Shown in pieces: positions 8,660 to 17,308 of a DNA stretch of 64,000 nt; position 1 is the stretch's first letter, and every line of letters starts with the position of its first letter. The translations under genes were made by a program, and so were the position numbers. The notes beneath the pieces are model-generated. The model made no database searches. It was given only the letters and a program-made list of their open reading frames with translations, and was not told where the DNA came from. This DNA comes from Hoeflea sp. 108 (GTDB taxonomy: Bacteria > Pseudomonadota > Alphaproteobacteria > Rhizobiales > Rhizobiaceae), in NCBI RefSeq assembly GCF_000372965.1, contig NZ_KB890024.1, positions 4,242,304-4,306,303 on the forward strand, written 5' to 3'.

Positions 8660-9279
8660 TCGTGATCCTCCGAGCCTTCCGAAACGTGTATGCGGCCGGG
8701 CACACCAAGATGGTTGCACAGCGCCTCGATCACCTCGCTGGCAATCGCCTCCTTGCGATCGTCGCGCGTCGGCACTGTGAGGTCGGCCAGCGCATAGACC
8801 GGGTAGCGTTCGTCCATCAGCTTGGCGAGCACGGCGCGCGGGTCGGCATTCTGCAACAGCGGCCGGTTCTGCTTCTTGGAGACGCGCTCCATCAACAGGT
8901 CGAGTTCGGCCTTGAGCCAGACCGAGACGCCGTTGGCAGCGATTGCGCCCCTCGTCTGTGCGTTCATGAAGGCGCCGCCACCTGTCGACAGAACCTGCGG
9001 CCCGCCCTCCAGCACACGCCCGATGACGCGCTGCTCGAGCGCCCGGAATTCAGCCTCGCCGTAGCGCTCGAACAGTTCGGGGATGGTCATCCGCGACACG
9101 GCCTCGATCTCGTGGTCGCTGTCGATGAAACCGAGGCCGAGCACCTGGGCGACCTTGCGGCCGATGGCCGTCTTGCCTGCCCCCATCAGCCCGACAAAGA
9201 CGATCGAGCGGGTACCGAGCCGGTCGAGCAGCGCAGCGCTGGAGCACTCGGGCGATGTATTTGGCGCGTCGGGTGTCAT
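8656..9279 (-). CDS. aroK: Shikimate kinase
   Basis: 207 residues from the ATG at 9279, preceded by a GAAAGGGAA ribosome site. Phosphorylates shikimate with ATP. The P-loop GLMGAGKT is at about residues 31-38, the shikimate-binding DSDHEIE follows, and GGGAFMNAQTR is the lid/substrate region. An N-terminal extension of ~25 residues before the core is common in rhizobia. First gene of the aroK-aroB unit and divergent from the small membrane protein gene upstream of xerD. Confidence 0.96.
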   Translation of the reverse strand: MTPDAPNTSPECSSAALLDRLGTRSIVFVGLMGAGKTAIGRKVAQVLGLGFIDSDHEIEAVSRMTIPELFERYGEAEFRALEQRVIGRVLEGGPQVLSTGGGAFMNAQTRGAIAANGVSVWLKAELDLLMERVSKKQNRPLLQNADPRAVLAKLMDERYPVYALADLTVPTRDDRKEAIASEVIEALCNHLGVPGRIHVSEGSEDHE

Positions 9280-9427
9280 GGGTTCCCTTTCGTCGGCGTT
9301 TCGACATGAAAAGCCCCGTTGCGTCAAGCGCATGCGCCGCCCCTGCCCTTGAAATGGCACGAACGGCGTCCCATAAGGGCACACGACTCATTAAGACCTT
9401 GACTGGGTAAGACGGGCGAACACATCG

Positions 9428-9577
9428 ATGCCGACACTTTTCCGGTTCCTTGTAACGCTCGCAGTCCTGGCGGGCATCGTCTACGGCGCCATGTTTGCGC
9501 TGGTGATGTTCGTGGAGCCGAAGAAGTCGGAAATCTCGGTCCGCATCCCGCCCGAGAAGCTCAATCCGAAGAAATGA
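9428..9577 (+). CDS. Small single-span membrane protein, 49 residues
   Basis: A 49-residue reading frame, MPTLFRFLVTLAV... to ...KLNPKK, with one hydrophobic helix (about residues 5-28) and a charged C-terminal tail containing VEPKKSE and RIPPEKL. The stop overlaps the xerD start in ATGA, so the two are translationally coupled. A short protein of this type upstream of xerD is common in Rhizobiales; its function is unknown to me. It lies divergently from aroK across a 148-nt region. Confidence 0.75.
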   Translation: MPTLFRFLVTLAVLAGIVYGAMFALVMFVEPKKSEISVRIPPEKLNPKK

Positions 9578-10491
9578 AATCGGGCGCGCGCATCGAGGCC
9601 TTCCTCGAAATGATGGCCGCCGAGCGCGGCGCCGCCGACAACACGCTGGCCAGCTATCGGCGTGATCTGGAAGATGCCTCCGCGCATCTGGGCGGCAGGC
9701 TGGCCAACGCCGACGCTTCGGGGATCCGCGACTATCTCGACAATCTGGCAGGCCGAGGCTTCGCCACCACCTCGCAGGCGCGCAAGCTTTCGGCGCTGCG
9801 CCAGTTCTTCCGCTTCCTCTATGCCGAGGGCCTGCGCGGCGACGACCCCACCGGCATCGTCGACAGCCCCCGGAAGGAACGGGCGCTGCCGAAGACCATG
9901 AGCGAAGACGAGACCGGCCGGCTGCTCGACCGCGCTGCCAGCGAAGCCGGCAATCCCGAGGCCAACGGCACCGATGGCATGGCGGCTGCGCGCCTGCATG
10001 CGCTTGTCGAAGTGCTCTACGCCACGGGTTTGCGTGTTTCCGAACTGGTCAGCCTGCCGCTGACGGTGGCATTGCGCGACGAGCGCTTTTTCGTCGTGCG
10101 CGGCAAGGGCGACAAGGAACGCATGGTGCCGCTTTCGGCCAAGGCGCGTGAGGCGATGCGGCGTTGGCTGCACCAGCGCAATGCCAACCCAAGACTGGTC
10201 GACAGCCCCTTCCTGTTTCCGGCCTCGTCGGAGAGCGGCCATCTGCCCCGCCAGGTCTTTGCCCGCGACCTCAAGGGCCTTGCCGCCCGCGCCGGGATTT
10301 CGGCTGCCAAGATATCGCCGCACGTGCTGCGGCACGCCTTTGCCAGCCACCTCCTGCAGAACGGGGCGGACCTCCGGGCGGTGCAGCAATTGCTCGGACA
10401 TTCCGACATTTCGACCACCCAGATCTACACGCATGTTCTGGAAGAACGGCTGCTGAAACTGGTCAACGAGCATCACCCGCTTGCCGATTAG
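9574..10491 (+). CDS. xerD: Site-specific tyrosine recombinase XerD
   Basis: 305 residues. Acts with XerC at dif to resolve chromosome dimers. N-terminal SAM-like core-binding domain, then the catalytic domain with the complete set: Arg in ATGLRVSELV, Lys in GKGDKERMV, HVLRHAFASHLL, GHSDIS and the nucleophile in QIYTHV. Length and host-like base composition show it is the chromosomal XerD and not part of the island. Coupled by ATGA overlap to the preceding small membrane protein. Confidence 0.95.
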   Translation: MKSGARIEAFLEMMAAERGAADNTLASYRRDLEDASAHLGGRLANADASGIRDYLDNLAGRGFATTSQARKLSALRQFFRFLYAEGLRGDDPTGIVDSPRKERALPKTMSEDETGRLLDRAASEAGNPEANGTDGMAAARLHALVEVLYATGLRVSELVSLPLTVALRDERFFVVRGKGDKERMVPLSAKAREAMRRWLHQRNANPRLVDSPFLFPASSESGHLPRQVFARDLKGLAARAGISAAKISPHVLRHAFASHLLQNGADLRAVQQLLGHSDISTTQIYTHVLEERLLKLVNEHHPLAD

Positions 10492-10590
10492 TGCCCATAT
10501 CGCTATGTGAGTGCCACGTTCCACTGGCGCGGTGCCACTTTCTTCGGCCCCCGGTGCCTCAATTTTTCAAGCGTGGTAGTCCGCTCGCCA

Positions 10591-11541
10591 ATGTACAATT
10601 ACCTCGATTTCGAAAAACCGGTCGCCGACCTCGAAGGCAAGATCCTCGAGCTCAAGAAGCTCTCCGAGAGCGGCGAGGCGGTCGATGTCGGCGAAGAGAT
10701 CAAGCGGCTCGAGAAGCGCTCCCGCGACGCGCTGCGCGATGCCTACAAAGCGCTGACGCCGTGGCAGAAGGTCCAGGTGGCGCGCCACCCTGATCGCCCA
10801 CACTGCCTCGACTATGTCAAAGGCCTGTTCACCGATTTCACCACGCTTGCCGGCGACCGCAATTTCGGCGAGGACGCAGCCATGGTCGGCGGCTTCGCCC
10901 GCTTCCGTGGCGAGCCGGTGCTGGTGCTCGGCCAGGAGAAGGGCTCCGATACCAAGAGCCGCCTCAAGCATAATTTCGGCTCGGTCCGCCCCGAAGGCTA
11001 CCGCAAGGCCGTGCGCCTGATGGAAATGGCCGACCGCTTCAAAATCCCCGTCGTCATGCTTGTCGACACTGCGGGCGCCTATCCGGGCGTCGGCGCCGAG
11101 GAGCGTGGCCAGGCCGAAGCCATTGCCCGTTCCACCTCCGCCTGCCTTGGCCTCAAAGTCCCGTCGATTGCGATCGTCATCGGCGAAGGCGGTTCGGGCG
11201 GCGCGATCGCCATTGCCACCGCCAACCGGGTGTTCATGCTGGAGCATGCGATCTACTCGGTGATTTCGCCGGAAGGTGCAGCCTCGATCCTGTGGCGCGA
11301 CACGACGCGCTCCAAGGATGCTGCCACCAACATGAAGATCACCGCGCAGGATCTCCTGAGTCTCAAAATCATCGACCAGATCATCGACGAGCCGCTGGGC
11401 GGCGCCCATCGCAATGCCGATGCGGTGATTTCGGCGACCGGCGACCTGATCGCCAAGACCCTCAAGGATTTCGCCGGCTCCGGCATCGACTTCCGCGAGC
11501 AGCGCCGCGAAAAATACCTGTCGATCGGCCGCAGCCTCTGA
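10591..11541 (+). CDS. accA: Acetyl-CoA carboxylase carboxyltransferase subunit alpha
   Basis: 316 residues from the ATG at 10591 (MYNYLDFEKP, the conserved rhizobial start). With AccD it transfers the carboxyl group from carboxybiotin to acetyl-CoA in the first committed step of fatty acid synthesis. Conserved segments are RNFGEDAAMVGG, GQEKGSDTKSR and GEGGSGGAIAI, the oxyanion-hole region. An 8-bp-stem terminator hairpin follows the stop by 5 nt. Confidence 0.96.
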   Translation: MYNYLDFEKPVADLEGKILELKKLSESGEAVDVGEEIKRLEKRSRDALRDAYKALTPWQKVQVARHPDRPHCLDYVKGLFTDFTTLAGDRNFGEDAAMVGGFARFRGEPVLVLGQEKGSDTKSRLKHNFGSVRPEGYRKAVRLMEMADRFKIPVVMLVDTAGAYPGVGAEERGQAEAIARSTSACLGLKVPSIAIVIGEGGSGGAIAIATANRVFMLEHAIYSVISPEGAASILWRDTTRSKDAATNMKITAQDLLSLKIIDQIIDEPLGGAHRNADAVISATGDLIAKTLKDFAGSGIDFREQRREKYLSIGRSL

Positions 11542-11546
11542 TTGCG

Positions 11547-11567
11547 CGGCTGCAGTCTTTGCAGCCG
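11547..11567 (+). terminator. Hairpin terminator after accA
   Basis: CGGCTGCA - GTCTT - TGCAGCCG, an 8-bp perfect stem with a 5-nt loop, just after the accA stop. A short T4 tract follows about 7 nt later, so it is a moderate intrinsic terminator. Confidence 0.6.
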
Positions 11568-11760
11568 GGCACCTTTTCGCCACAAAATCGCCGCCTCGCC
11601 AAGTTCAATGAACTTGCCGTGATTTTGCGCGCGTGGGATCGCAAGCAATCTTGCGGTAAGGAATTCTCAAGGTTAACGACCTTAAGGTCGAAGCAGTATC
11701 AGGACGGGCCCGGCCTGGGCAGCGATGCGCCACGGCCGCAAAGAGACGACTTTAGTACCG

Positions 11761-13026
11761 ATGATCGCCAATATCGCACGCGCCGGATTGCTGATTGCCG
11801 CCTTCGCAGTCGCCGGCTGCTCGGAATCTTCTGTCAACGACTTCGTGCCGCAGCACGCCAACCGGCAGCTGTCGCCCAAGATCCTTGCCGAAATGAAGGC
11901 CAAGGGCATGGACAAGAGCTCGCCCGTGCTGGCGCGCGTGTTCAAGGAAGAAGGCAAGCTCGAGGTCTGGAAGCAGAAGACCAACGGCCGCTACGACATC
12001 ATCGCCAGCTACGACATCTGCAAGATGTCCGGCAAGCTCGGCCCGAAATATACCGAGGGTGACCGCCAGTCGCCGGAGGGGTTCTACACCGTTCGTCCGG
12101 GGCAGATGAACCCGAACTCCAGCTATCACCTCGCCTTCAACATCGGCTATCCCAACACATATGATCGCGCCAACGGCCGCACCGGCTCGAACCTGATGGT
12201 TCACGGCGCCTGTTCGTCATCGGGCTGCTTCTCGATGACCGATGCCCAGATCGAGGAGATCTATGCTTTCGCCCGCGACGCGTTCAAGGGTGGCCAGACC
12301 GAGTTCCAGGTGCAGTCGTATCCGTTCCGCATGAACGCCGCCAACATGGCGCGTTATCGCAACGACCCGAACTACCAGTTCTGGACCATGCTGAAGGAAG
12401 GTTACGACCACTTCGAAATCACCAAGGTGCCGCCGAAGGTCGACGTCTGCGAAAAGCGCTACGTTTTCAACCGTGTTGCGGAGGCTGGTGCGAGCTTCAA
12501 CCCGACCGGCGCCTGCCCGGCCACGACCCAGCCGCAACCGCTGATGACGGCCTACCAGTCCTACAAGAGCCAGTATGACAGCGCTTTTGCCAGCGCCACT
12601 GGCGGCGAAGCGCCGAAGCCGACGATTGCCGGCATCAAGGAAGCCAATCTGGTGTCCGACTGGACCAAGCGCCGCGCCCGCGGCGAGCGTGTGACCATGG
12701 ATCCGCCTGCCATGGCCCAGGACGGTACTGTCGTGCAGACGACAACGCGCATGGGCCGCATCGATTCGGCCGAGGGTCGCCGCATGGCGGCACTCGAGGC
12801 TGAAGAAGCCGCAAAGAAGAAGGCCGCAGAAGAAAAGCTTGCTGCCGCGGCCGCCGCCAAAGCAGCCAAGATCGCCGCCCAGCAGCAGGCGATCGCAGCC
12901 GCCGCGGCACCCGCACCGGCCCCTGTTACCGAAGCCCCTGCCCAGGCAGCGCAGGCGGCCCCGGTCGAAGAGCCGGGCACGACGGCCAAGCTGAAGAAGA
13001 AGCTGCTCAACCTGTTCGGCAGCTGA
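11761..13026 (+). CDS. L,D-transpeptidase (YkuD) family lipoprotein
   Basis: 421 residues from the ATG at 11761. The signal peptide ends in a lipobox (FAVAGC), predicting a lipid-anchored periplasmic protein. The YkuD catalytic motif is visible as LMVHGACSSSGCFSM (His, then Ser-x2-Gly-Cys) at about residues 145-160, so it probably forms or edits 3-3 cross-links in peptidoglycan or attaches proteins to it. Two cysteines flank the C-terminal part of the domain (VDVCEKRY, GACPA). The last ~90 residues are a low-complexity Ala/Lys/Pro region with KKKAAEEK and AAAAAKAAK repeats. Upstream ribosome site is weak. Confidence 0.88.
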   Translation: MIANIARAGLLIAAFAVAGCSESSVNDFVPQHANRQLSPKILAEMKAKGMDKSSPVLARVFKEEGKLEVWKQKTNGRYDIIASYDICKMSGKLGPKYTEGDRQSPEGFYTVRPGQMNPNSSYHLAFNIGYPNTYDRANGRTGSNLMVHGACSSSGCFSMTDAQIEEIYAFARDAFKGGQTEFQVQSYPFRMNAANMARYRNDPNYQFWTMLKEGYDHFEITKVPPKVDVCEKRYVFNRVAEAGASFNPTGACPATTQPQPLMTAYQSYKSQYDSAFASATGGEAPKPTIAGIKEANLVSDWTKRRARGERVTMDPPAMAQDGTVVQTTTRMGRIDSAEGRRMAALEAEEAAKKKAAEEKLAAAAAAKAAKIAAQQQAIAAAAAPAPAPVTEAPAQAAQAAPVEEPGTTAKLKKKLLNLFGS

Positions 13027-13031
13027 TCCGC

Positions 13032-13265
13032 GTGAGCGAAACCACCGAAATCTACGACCTCAGGGGGCTCAATTGCCCCCTGCCAGTGCTGAAGGCCAAG
13101 CGGCGCCTGGCAGACATGGCGGCCGGCAGCAGGCTGTGGCTCGAGACCACCGATCCGCTCGCGGTCATCGACATTCCGGCCTTTTGTCAGGATGCCGGCC
13201 ACAGGCTGGTCGAGACCATGGCTGTCGACGGCGGCCACCGCTTCCTGGTGGAACGCACCGGCTGA
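13032..13265 (+). CDS. TusA/SirA-family sulfurtransferase-like protein
   Basis: 77 residues from a GTG start 5 nt after the preceding stop. TusA fold with the signature LRGLNCPLPVLKAKRRL: the Cys of the CPxP motif is the persulfide carrier residue. TusA proteins relay sulfur to tRNA thiolation, molybdenum cofactor or other acceptors; the partner here is not evident. It converges with the CobW-like GTPase gene, 21 nt apart. Confidence 0.9.
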   Translation: MSETTEIYDLRGLNCPLPVLKAKRRLADMAAGSRLWLETTDPLAVIDIPAFCQDAGHRLVETMAVDGGHRFLVERTG

Positions 13266-13286
13266 TATCAACTGACTTTCTGGACG

Positions 13287-14444
13287 CTACCGCCCGGCAA
13301 TCGCCAGCGGGTTGTTTTCCATCGCCTCGCGATCAGGCGTGTCGATCGCCGGCTTGTTGACGAAGGCGGCGAACAGGCGCTCGACATAGTCGCGCGGCAG
13401 GTCGATGCCGATCAGCACCAGCCGTGTTCCGCGCACCGCATCCGGCCATGATGGCAGTCGCGCCGGCGGGTGGAGCATCTTCTGGACGCCATGGATCACC
13501 AGCGGCCGCGATGGATCCTCGGCCAGTTCGACGATGCCCTTGATACGCAGGAGCTTGTCGCCCTGTGTCGACAACAGCAGGTCGAGGAACATCTCGACCG
13601 TCGAGAACGGCAGTGCGCCGCCATGCACCAACGTGAACGAGCCGATGCGGGCGTCGTGATGTCCATGACCATGGTCATGTCCGTGACCGCAGTCATGCGC
13701 GTGGTTGTGCCCATGATCGTGATCGTGGAGGTCGTGATTGCCGCCATGATGGTGATGATGATCGTGCGCGGCCGCTTCGCCCAGCCAGCGCCTGACATCG
13801 GCGGTCTTGGTCGCGGGATCGTAAAGCCCGCATTGGATGAGCTGCGCCACCGCGCCCTCGCCCGCCGCCCTGATCTCGGCGCCGGGATTGATATGGCGCA
13901 GCCGGCCCAGAAGCGTCTCCGTCCAGGCCGGATCGTCGACCAGGTCGGATTTGGTCAGCACGATACGGTCGGCGACCGCCACCTGCTTCACCGCCTCGAC
14001 ATGGGCGTCGAGCGTGGCACGACCATTGACCGCGTCTACGACGGTAACGACACCATCGAGCCTGAAGGCATGCACCAGTGCCGGATGGCCCATGATCGAC
14101 TGCAACACCGGCACCGGGTCGGCAAGACCGGTGGTCTCGATGACGACCCGCGCCAGCCGCTGGATGCGGCCGGTCTGCAGTCGGTCGACCAGATCGGCCA
14201 GCGTATCCACCAGTTCGCCGCGCACCGTGCAGCACAGGCAGCCGTCGGACAGCTCGATGACGCCATCGGATGCCTTCTCGACCAGCAGGTGGTCGATGGC
14301 GACGTCGCCGAACTCGTTGATGATCACGGCCGTGTCGGTAAGCGCCGGATCCTTGAGCAGTCGGTTGAGCAGTGTCGTCTTGCCGGCACCGAGGAAGCCG
14401 GTCAGCACCGACACCGGGATCGGGAATGAGGCTTGGGGGCTCAC
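13287..14444 (-). CDS. CobW/COG0523-family metal-chaperone GTPase with His-rich loop
   Basis: 385 residues from a GTG that overlaps the carboxypeptidase stop (GTGA). G3E P-loop GTPase: Walker A GFLGAGKTT near residue 13, the metal-binding CxCC in DGCLCCTV, VVIETTGLADP, and TKSD for guanine. Between the GTPase and the C-terminal CobW_C domain lies an exceptional His/Asp/Gly stretch of ~45 residues (about 225-270) rich in DHDH, HNHAH and HGHDHGH. Such proteins deliver zinc or cobalt to client enzymes. The gene is far from cobN and is not in a cob operon, so a zinc chaperone role is more likely than cobalamin synthesis. Confidence 0.87.
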   Translation of the reverse strand: MSPQASFPIPVSVLTGFLGAGKTTLLNRLLKDPALTDTAVIINEFGDVAIDHLLVEKASDGVIELSDGCLCCTVRGELVDTLADLVDRLQTGRIQRLARVVIETTGLADPVPVLQSIMGHPALVHAFRLDGVVTVVDAVNGRATLDAHVEAVKQVAVADRIVLTKSDLVDDPAWTETLLGRLRHINPGAEIRAAGEGAVAQLIQCGLYDPATKTADVRRWLGEAAAHDHHHHHGGNHDLHDHDHGHNHAHDCGHGHDHGHGHHDARIGSFTLVHGGALPFSTVEMFLDLLLSTQGDKLLRIKGIVELAEDPSRPLVIHGVQKMLHPPARLPSWPDAVRGTRLVLIGIDLPRDYVERLFAAFVNKPAIDTPDREAMENNPLAIAGR

Positions 14445-15601
14445 GAGCGCGCCTTCGATCCCTGGGCGACGGGCACGGCACCGGCGGGAGCCGGCATGTC
14501 CGGCCGCCAGGTCGGCAGCGGCACGTCGGCATATTCGACCTCGTCGCGGCCCATCATGGCGCGCGGCACCGGGCCGTTGGCGCCGCCGAGGCTGACGGTC
14601 ACCCAGCTGCGCGGACGCGTCATCTCGGGAATGATCGAGACCTTCTCTTCGGACTTCTCTTCGCCTGCCCCGGCTTCGGTCGGAGCCGGACCATCGGAGG
14701 CAGCGTGCTTGGCCTTGGGCGAGCACACCTCGTCGCGCATGCTGGTCGGCATGTCGCGCATGTCGCCATAGGGCGCGAGCCCGGTCACGCTGACCGAGCT
14801 GCCGGTGCGGCCAAAACCGCTTTGCAAGAGCTTGGCCGCCTCTTCGGCGCGGTCGTTGGGCGACGTCGCACCGAGCACGACGGCTGCAAGCGTCCTGCCG
14901 TCGCGGGTGGCCGACGCGATCAGATTGAAGCCCGACTCGCAGACAAAACCCGTCTTCATGCCGTCGGTACCGGGGAAGCGGCCGACCAGCGGGTTGAAGT
15001 TCTTGAGCTTGGCCTTGCCGGCGATGATGCCCTCGATATCGAAATAGGAGGCATATTGCGGATATTCGAGACGGATCGCCCTGACCAGGATCGCGAGGTC
15101 GCGGGCGGTGGTGTACTGGTCCGGATCGTGCAGCCCGTTGGCGTTGACCCAGTGGCTGCCGCTCATGCCCAGGCGCTGGGCCTCGACATTCATGCGTGCC
15201 GCAAAGGCCTCCGTCGTGCCACCGACATTTTCGCCGATGGCGGCGGCGACGTCGTTGGCCGACTTGACCATGATGATCTTGAGTGCGTTGTCGAGGGTCA
15301 GCACCGAGCCGGGCTTGTAACCCATCTTCGCCGGCGGGAAGGCAGCTGCCCGCTTGCTGATCTTGATCGGCGAGTTGAGCGCGAGTTCGCCCGCCTGGAT
15401 CGCGCGGAATGTGGTGTAGGCAGTCATCAGCTTGGTCAGCGACGCCGGATGCCAGCGCATGAAGGCATCCTTGTGCTCGATGACGGCGCCGGAATTGACG
15501 TCGAAAAGCATCTCCGGATTGGCAAAGGCAGGGGCAGTGCCCAGTGCGGCCACCGCCGCAAAACCGATGAGCGTGCTTCTGACGAACCTGTTCTTCATCA
15601 T
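14441..15601 (-). CDS. D-alanyl-D-alanine carboxypeptidase (penicillin-binding protein, S11)
   Basis: 386 residues from the first of two adjacent ATGs (15601 or 15598), with AGAGG upstream. An N-terminal signal peptide is cleaved near PAFANP. S11 peptidase motifs: PASLTKLM (SxxK nucleophile), KSANDVA (SxN) and GMKTGF (KTG). Trims the terminal D-Ala from peptidoglycan pentapeptides in the periplasm. A C-terminal ~100-residue tail is Pro/Glu/Ala-rich and lacks a recognisable PBP5 C-domain or amphipathic anchor. The stop overlaps the GTG of the CobW-like gene, so expression of the two is coupled. Confidence 0.92.
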   Translation of the reverse strand: MMKNRFVRSTLIGFAAVAALGTAPAFANPEMLFDVNSGAVIEHKDAFMRWHPASLTKLMTAYTTFRAIQAGELALNSPIKISKRAAAFPPAKMGYKPGSVLTLDNALKIIMVKSANDVAAAIGENVGGTTEAFAARMNVEAQRLGMSGSHWVNANGLHDPDQYTTARDLAILVRAIRLEYPQYASYFDIEGIIAGKAKLKNFNPLVGRFPGTDGMKTGFVCESGFNLIASATRDGRTLAAVVLGATSPNDRAEEAAKLLQSGFGRTGSSVSVTGLAPYGDMRDMPTSMRDEVCSPKAKHAASDGPAPTEAGAGEEKSEEKVSIIPEMTRPRSWVTVSLGGANGPVPRAMMGRDEVEYADVPLPTWRPDMPAPAGAVPVAQGSKARS

Positions 15602-15812
15602 CAAATCCGAAATCGCCTCTTGCCGATCATAGCCGGCCGTCCATAAGATTTCCGTAAACCGGGATGGCGACGCGCTGGCCGGTTCAAAACACATGGCCAC
15701 GGCATCGCCGCCGCTGCTAGATAACCTATGTGACGCCAAGATGGCAGAGCTTGCGCGATCACAATTGCGAATCCGGGACATCGCGGTCCCCAACAGGAAG
15801 TCGAGAGTTACC

Positions 15813-16976
15813 ATGCCGATCCTGAACCGAGCCGCCGAAATGCAGGAAGAAATCGCCGGCTGGCGCCGTCACCTGCACCAGAAGCCGGAACTGAATTTCG
15901 ACGTCTTCGAGACGGCCGACTTCGTCAAGAACAAGCTCAAGGAGTTCGGCTGCGACGAGATCGTCACCGGCCTCGGCAAGACCGGCGTGGTCGGCGTCAT
16001 CAAGGGCAATCTCGGCGCCGGCGGCACCATCGGCCTGCGCGCCGACATGGACGCGCTGCCGATCGAGGAGATCACCGGCAAGCCCTACGCCTCCACCGTG
16101 CCTGGCAAGATGCACGCCTGCGGCCATGACGGCCACACGGCAATGCTTCTGGGTGCTGCCAAATACCTCGCCGAGACGCGCAATTTCGCGGGCTCCGTGG
16201 CCGTCATCTTCCAGCCGGCCGAAGAAGGCGGCGGCGGTGGCAACGAGATGGTCAAGGACGGCATGATGGAACGCTTTGCCATCGACAAGGTATTCGGCAT
16301 GCACAACATGCCGAGCCTGCCGGTCGGCCAGTTCGCCATCCGTCCGGGCGCGATCATGGCCGCGACCGCCGAATTCACCATCACCGTCAAGGGCAAGGGC
16401 GGCCATGCCGCGCTGCCGCACCGCGCCATCGATCCGATCGTCGCCGGCAGCCAGCTGGTGACGGCGCTGCAGACGATTGCCTCGCGCTCGACCGACCCGG
16501 CCGAGGCCATCGTCGTTTCAGTGACCAAGTTTAACGCGGGCTCGGCCTACAACGTCATTCCCGAACATGCGGTGCTGGCCGGCACGGTGCGCACGCTGAA
16601 GAAGGAAGTCGCAAAGCTCGCCCAGGAACGCATGGCGGCCATCTGCCGAGGTGTGGCCGAGGCCACAGGTACCGAGGTCGAGCTCGACTACGACGCCAAC
16701 TACCCCGTGACCTTCAATCATCTGGCAGAGACGGTGTTTGCCGGCGACGTCGCCGCCACCATCGCAGGCGAGCCGCAGGTGCATCGCGAGATCCAGCCGC
16801 TGATGGGCGGCGAGGACTTCTCCTACATGCTGGAAGCGCGCCCCGGCGCCTTCATCTTCATCGGCAATGGCGACAGCGCCAACCTCCACCACCCTGCCTA
16901 CGACTTCAACGACGAGGTCATTCCGCATGGCGTGAGCTATTGGGTGCGCCTGGCCGAAACCGCCTTGGCGGCCTGA
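15813..16976 (+). CDS. M20D amidohydrolase (hippurate / N-acyl-amino-acid hydrolase type)
   Basis: 387 residues from the ATG at 15813. Metallopeptidase M20 family, subfamily D. Metal-ligand segments are CGHDGHTAM, PAEEGGGGG, HNMPSLPVG and a C-terminal MGGEDFSYML; the dimerisation (lid) insert begins at about residue 185 with KGKGGHAALPH. Cleaves N-acyl or conjugated amino acids (hippurate, acyl-amino acids, possibly IAA conjugates); the substrate cannot be told from sequence. Cytoplasmic, monocistronic, followed by a strong hairpin. Confidence 0.92.
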   Translation: MPILNRAAEMQEEIAGWRRHLHQKPELNFDVFETADFVKNKLKEFGCDEIVTGLGKTGVVGVIKGNLGAGGTIGLRADMDALPIEEITGKPYASTVPGKMHACGHDGHTAMLLGAAKYLAETRNFAGSVAVIFQPAEEGGGGGNEMVKDGMMERFAIDKVFGMHNMPSLPVGQFAIRPGAIMAATAEFTITVKGKGGHAALPHRAIDPIVAGSQLVTALQTIASRSTDPAEAIVVSVTKFNAGSAYNVIPEHAVLAGTVRTLKKEVAKLAQERMAAICRGVAEATGTEVELDYDANYPVTFNHLAETVFAGDVAATIAGEPQVHREIQPLMGGEDFSYMLEARPGAFIFIGNGDSANLHHPAYDFNDEVIPHGVSYWVRLAETALAA

Positions 16977-16992
16977 TCAGGCGACCGGAGAA

Positions 16993-17010
16993 AGGCGGCC
17001 TTGGCCGCCT
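16993..17010 (+). terminator. Hairpin after the amidohydrolase gene
   Basis: AGGCGGCC - TT - GGCCGCCT, a perfect GC-rich palindrome 16 nt after the stop. No T-tract follows, so termination strength is uncertain. Confidence 0.5.
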
Positions 17011-17140
17011 GATCTCCCGGCAGCCAGGCCACGGCTGGCGACAACCGCCAGCCGCATCGTTGCGGGATCGCGCCGAACATGGCCACCCCCGCAAAAACCG
17101 TTGGCGAATCCGCCGGAAGCCGTTATGTGTGCAGCCGAGT

Positions 17141-17165
17141 GGTCCCGTAGCTCAGTAGGATAGAG
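17141..17165 (+). tRNA. 5' fragment of the host tRNA-Arg(CCU), split by the island
   Basis: GGTCCCG (acceptor), TA, GCTC (D stem), a 9-nt D loop, then GAG, the start of the 3' D-stem strand. After this the sequence diverges. The acceptor strand pairs with CGGGATC at 41538-41544, 24 kb away, with one G-U wobble, and does not pair with the intron-containing tRNA nearby. Joined at GAG to 41497-41548 it gives a complete 77-nt tRNA with anticodon CCU. Confidence 0.88.
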
Positions 17166-17168
17166 TAC

Positions 17169-17192
17169 CGTTCTAGGATCAGAAACTTACCG
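17169..17192 (+). repeat. Left-end inverted repeat of the island
   Basis: CGTTCTAGGA (17169-17178), 7 nt, then CTTACCG (17186-17192). The reverse complement of the right end has the same two blocks in the same order with a 10-nt gap. These look like recombinase core-type and accessory sites. Confidence 0.7.
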
Positions 17193-17232
17193 ATCTAGTT
17201 TGTCGCCTCGGATGGGATTGGATTCAAACCAT

Positions 17233-17246
17233 CGGTAAATTTACCG
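17233..17246. repeat. 14-bp perfect palindrome CGGTAAATTTACCG
   Basis: Perfect palindrome built from two inverted CGGTAA units, 67 nt from the left junction. CGGTAA also occurs twice near the right end (41458-41463, 41468-41473) and once, inverted, in the left repeat, suggesting binding sites for an island recombinase or accessory protein. Confidence 0.5.
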
Positions 17247-17308
17247 GTCGGGAAATTGGCGTTGAATCCCCTCGCGCAATGGGTTATCCGGATGGTGCGA
17301 GTTAGAAA

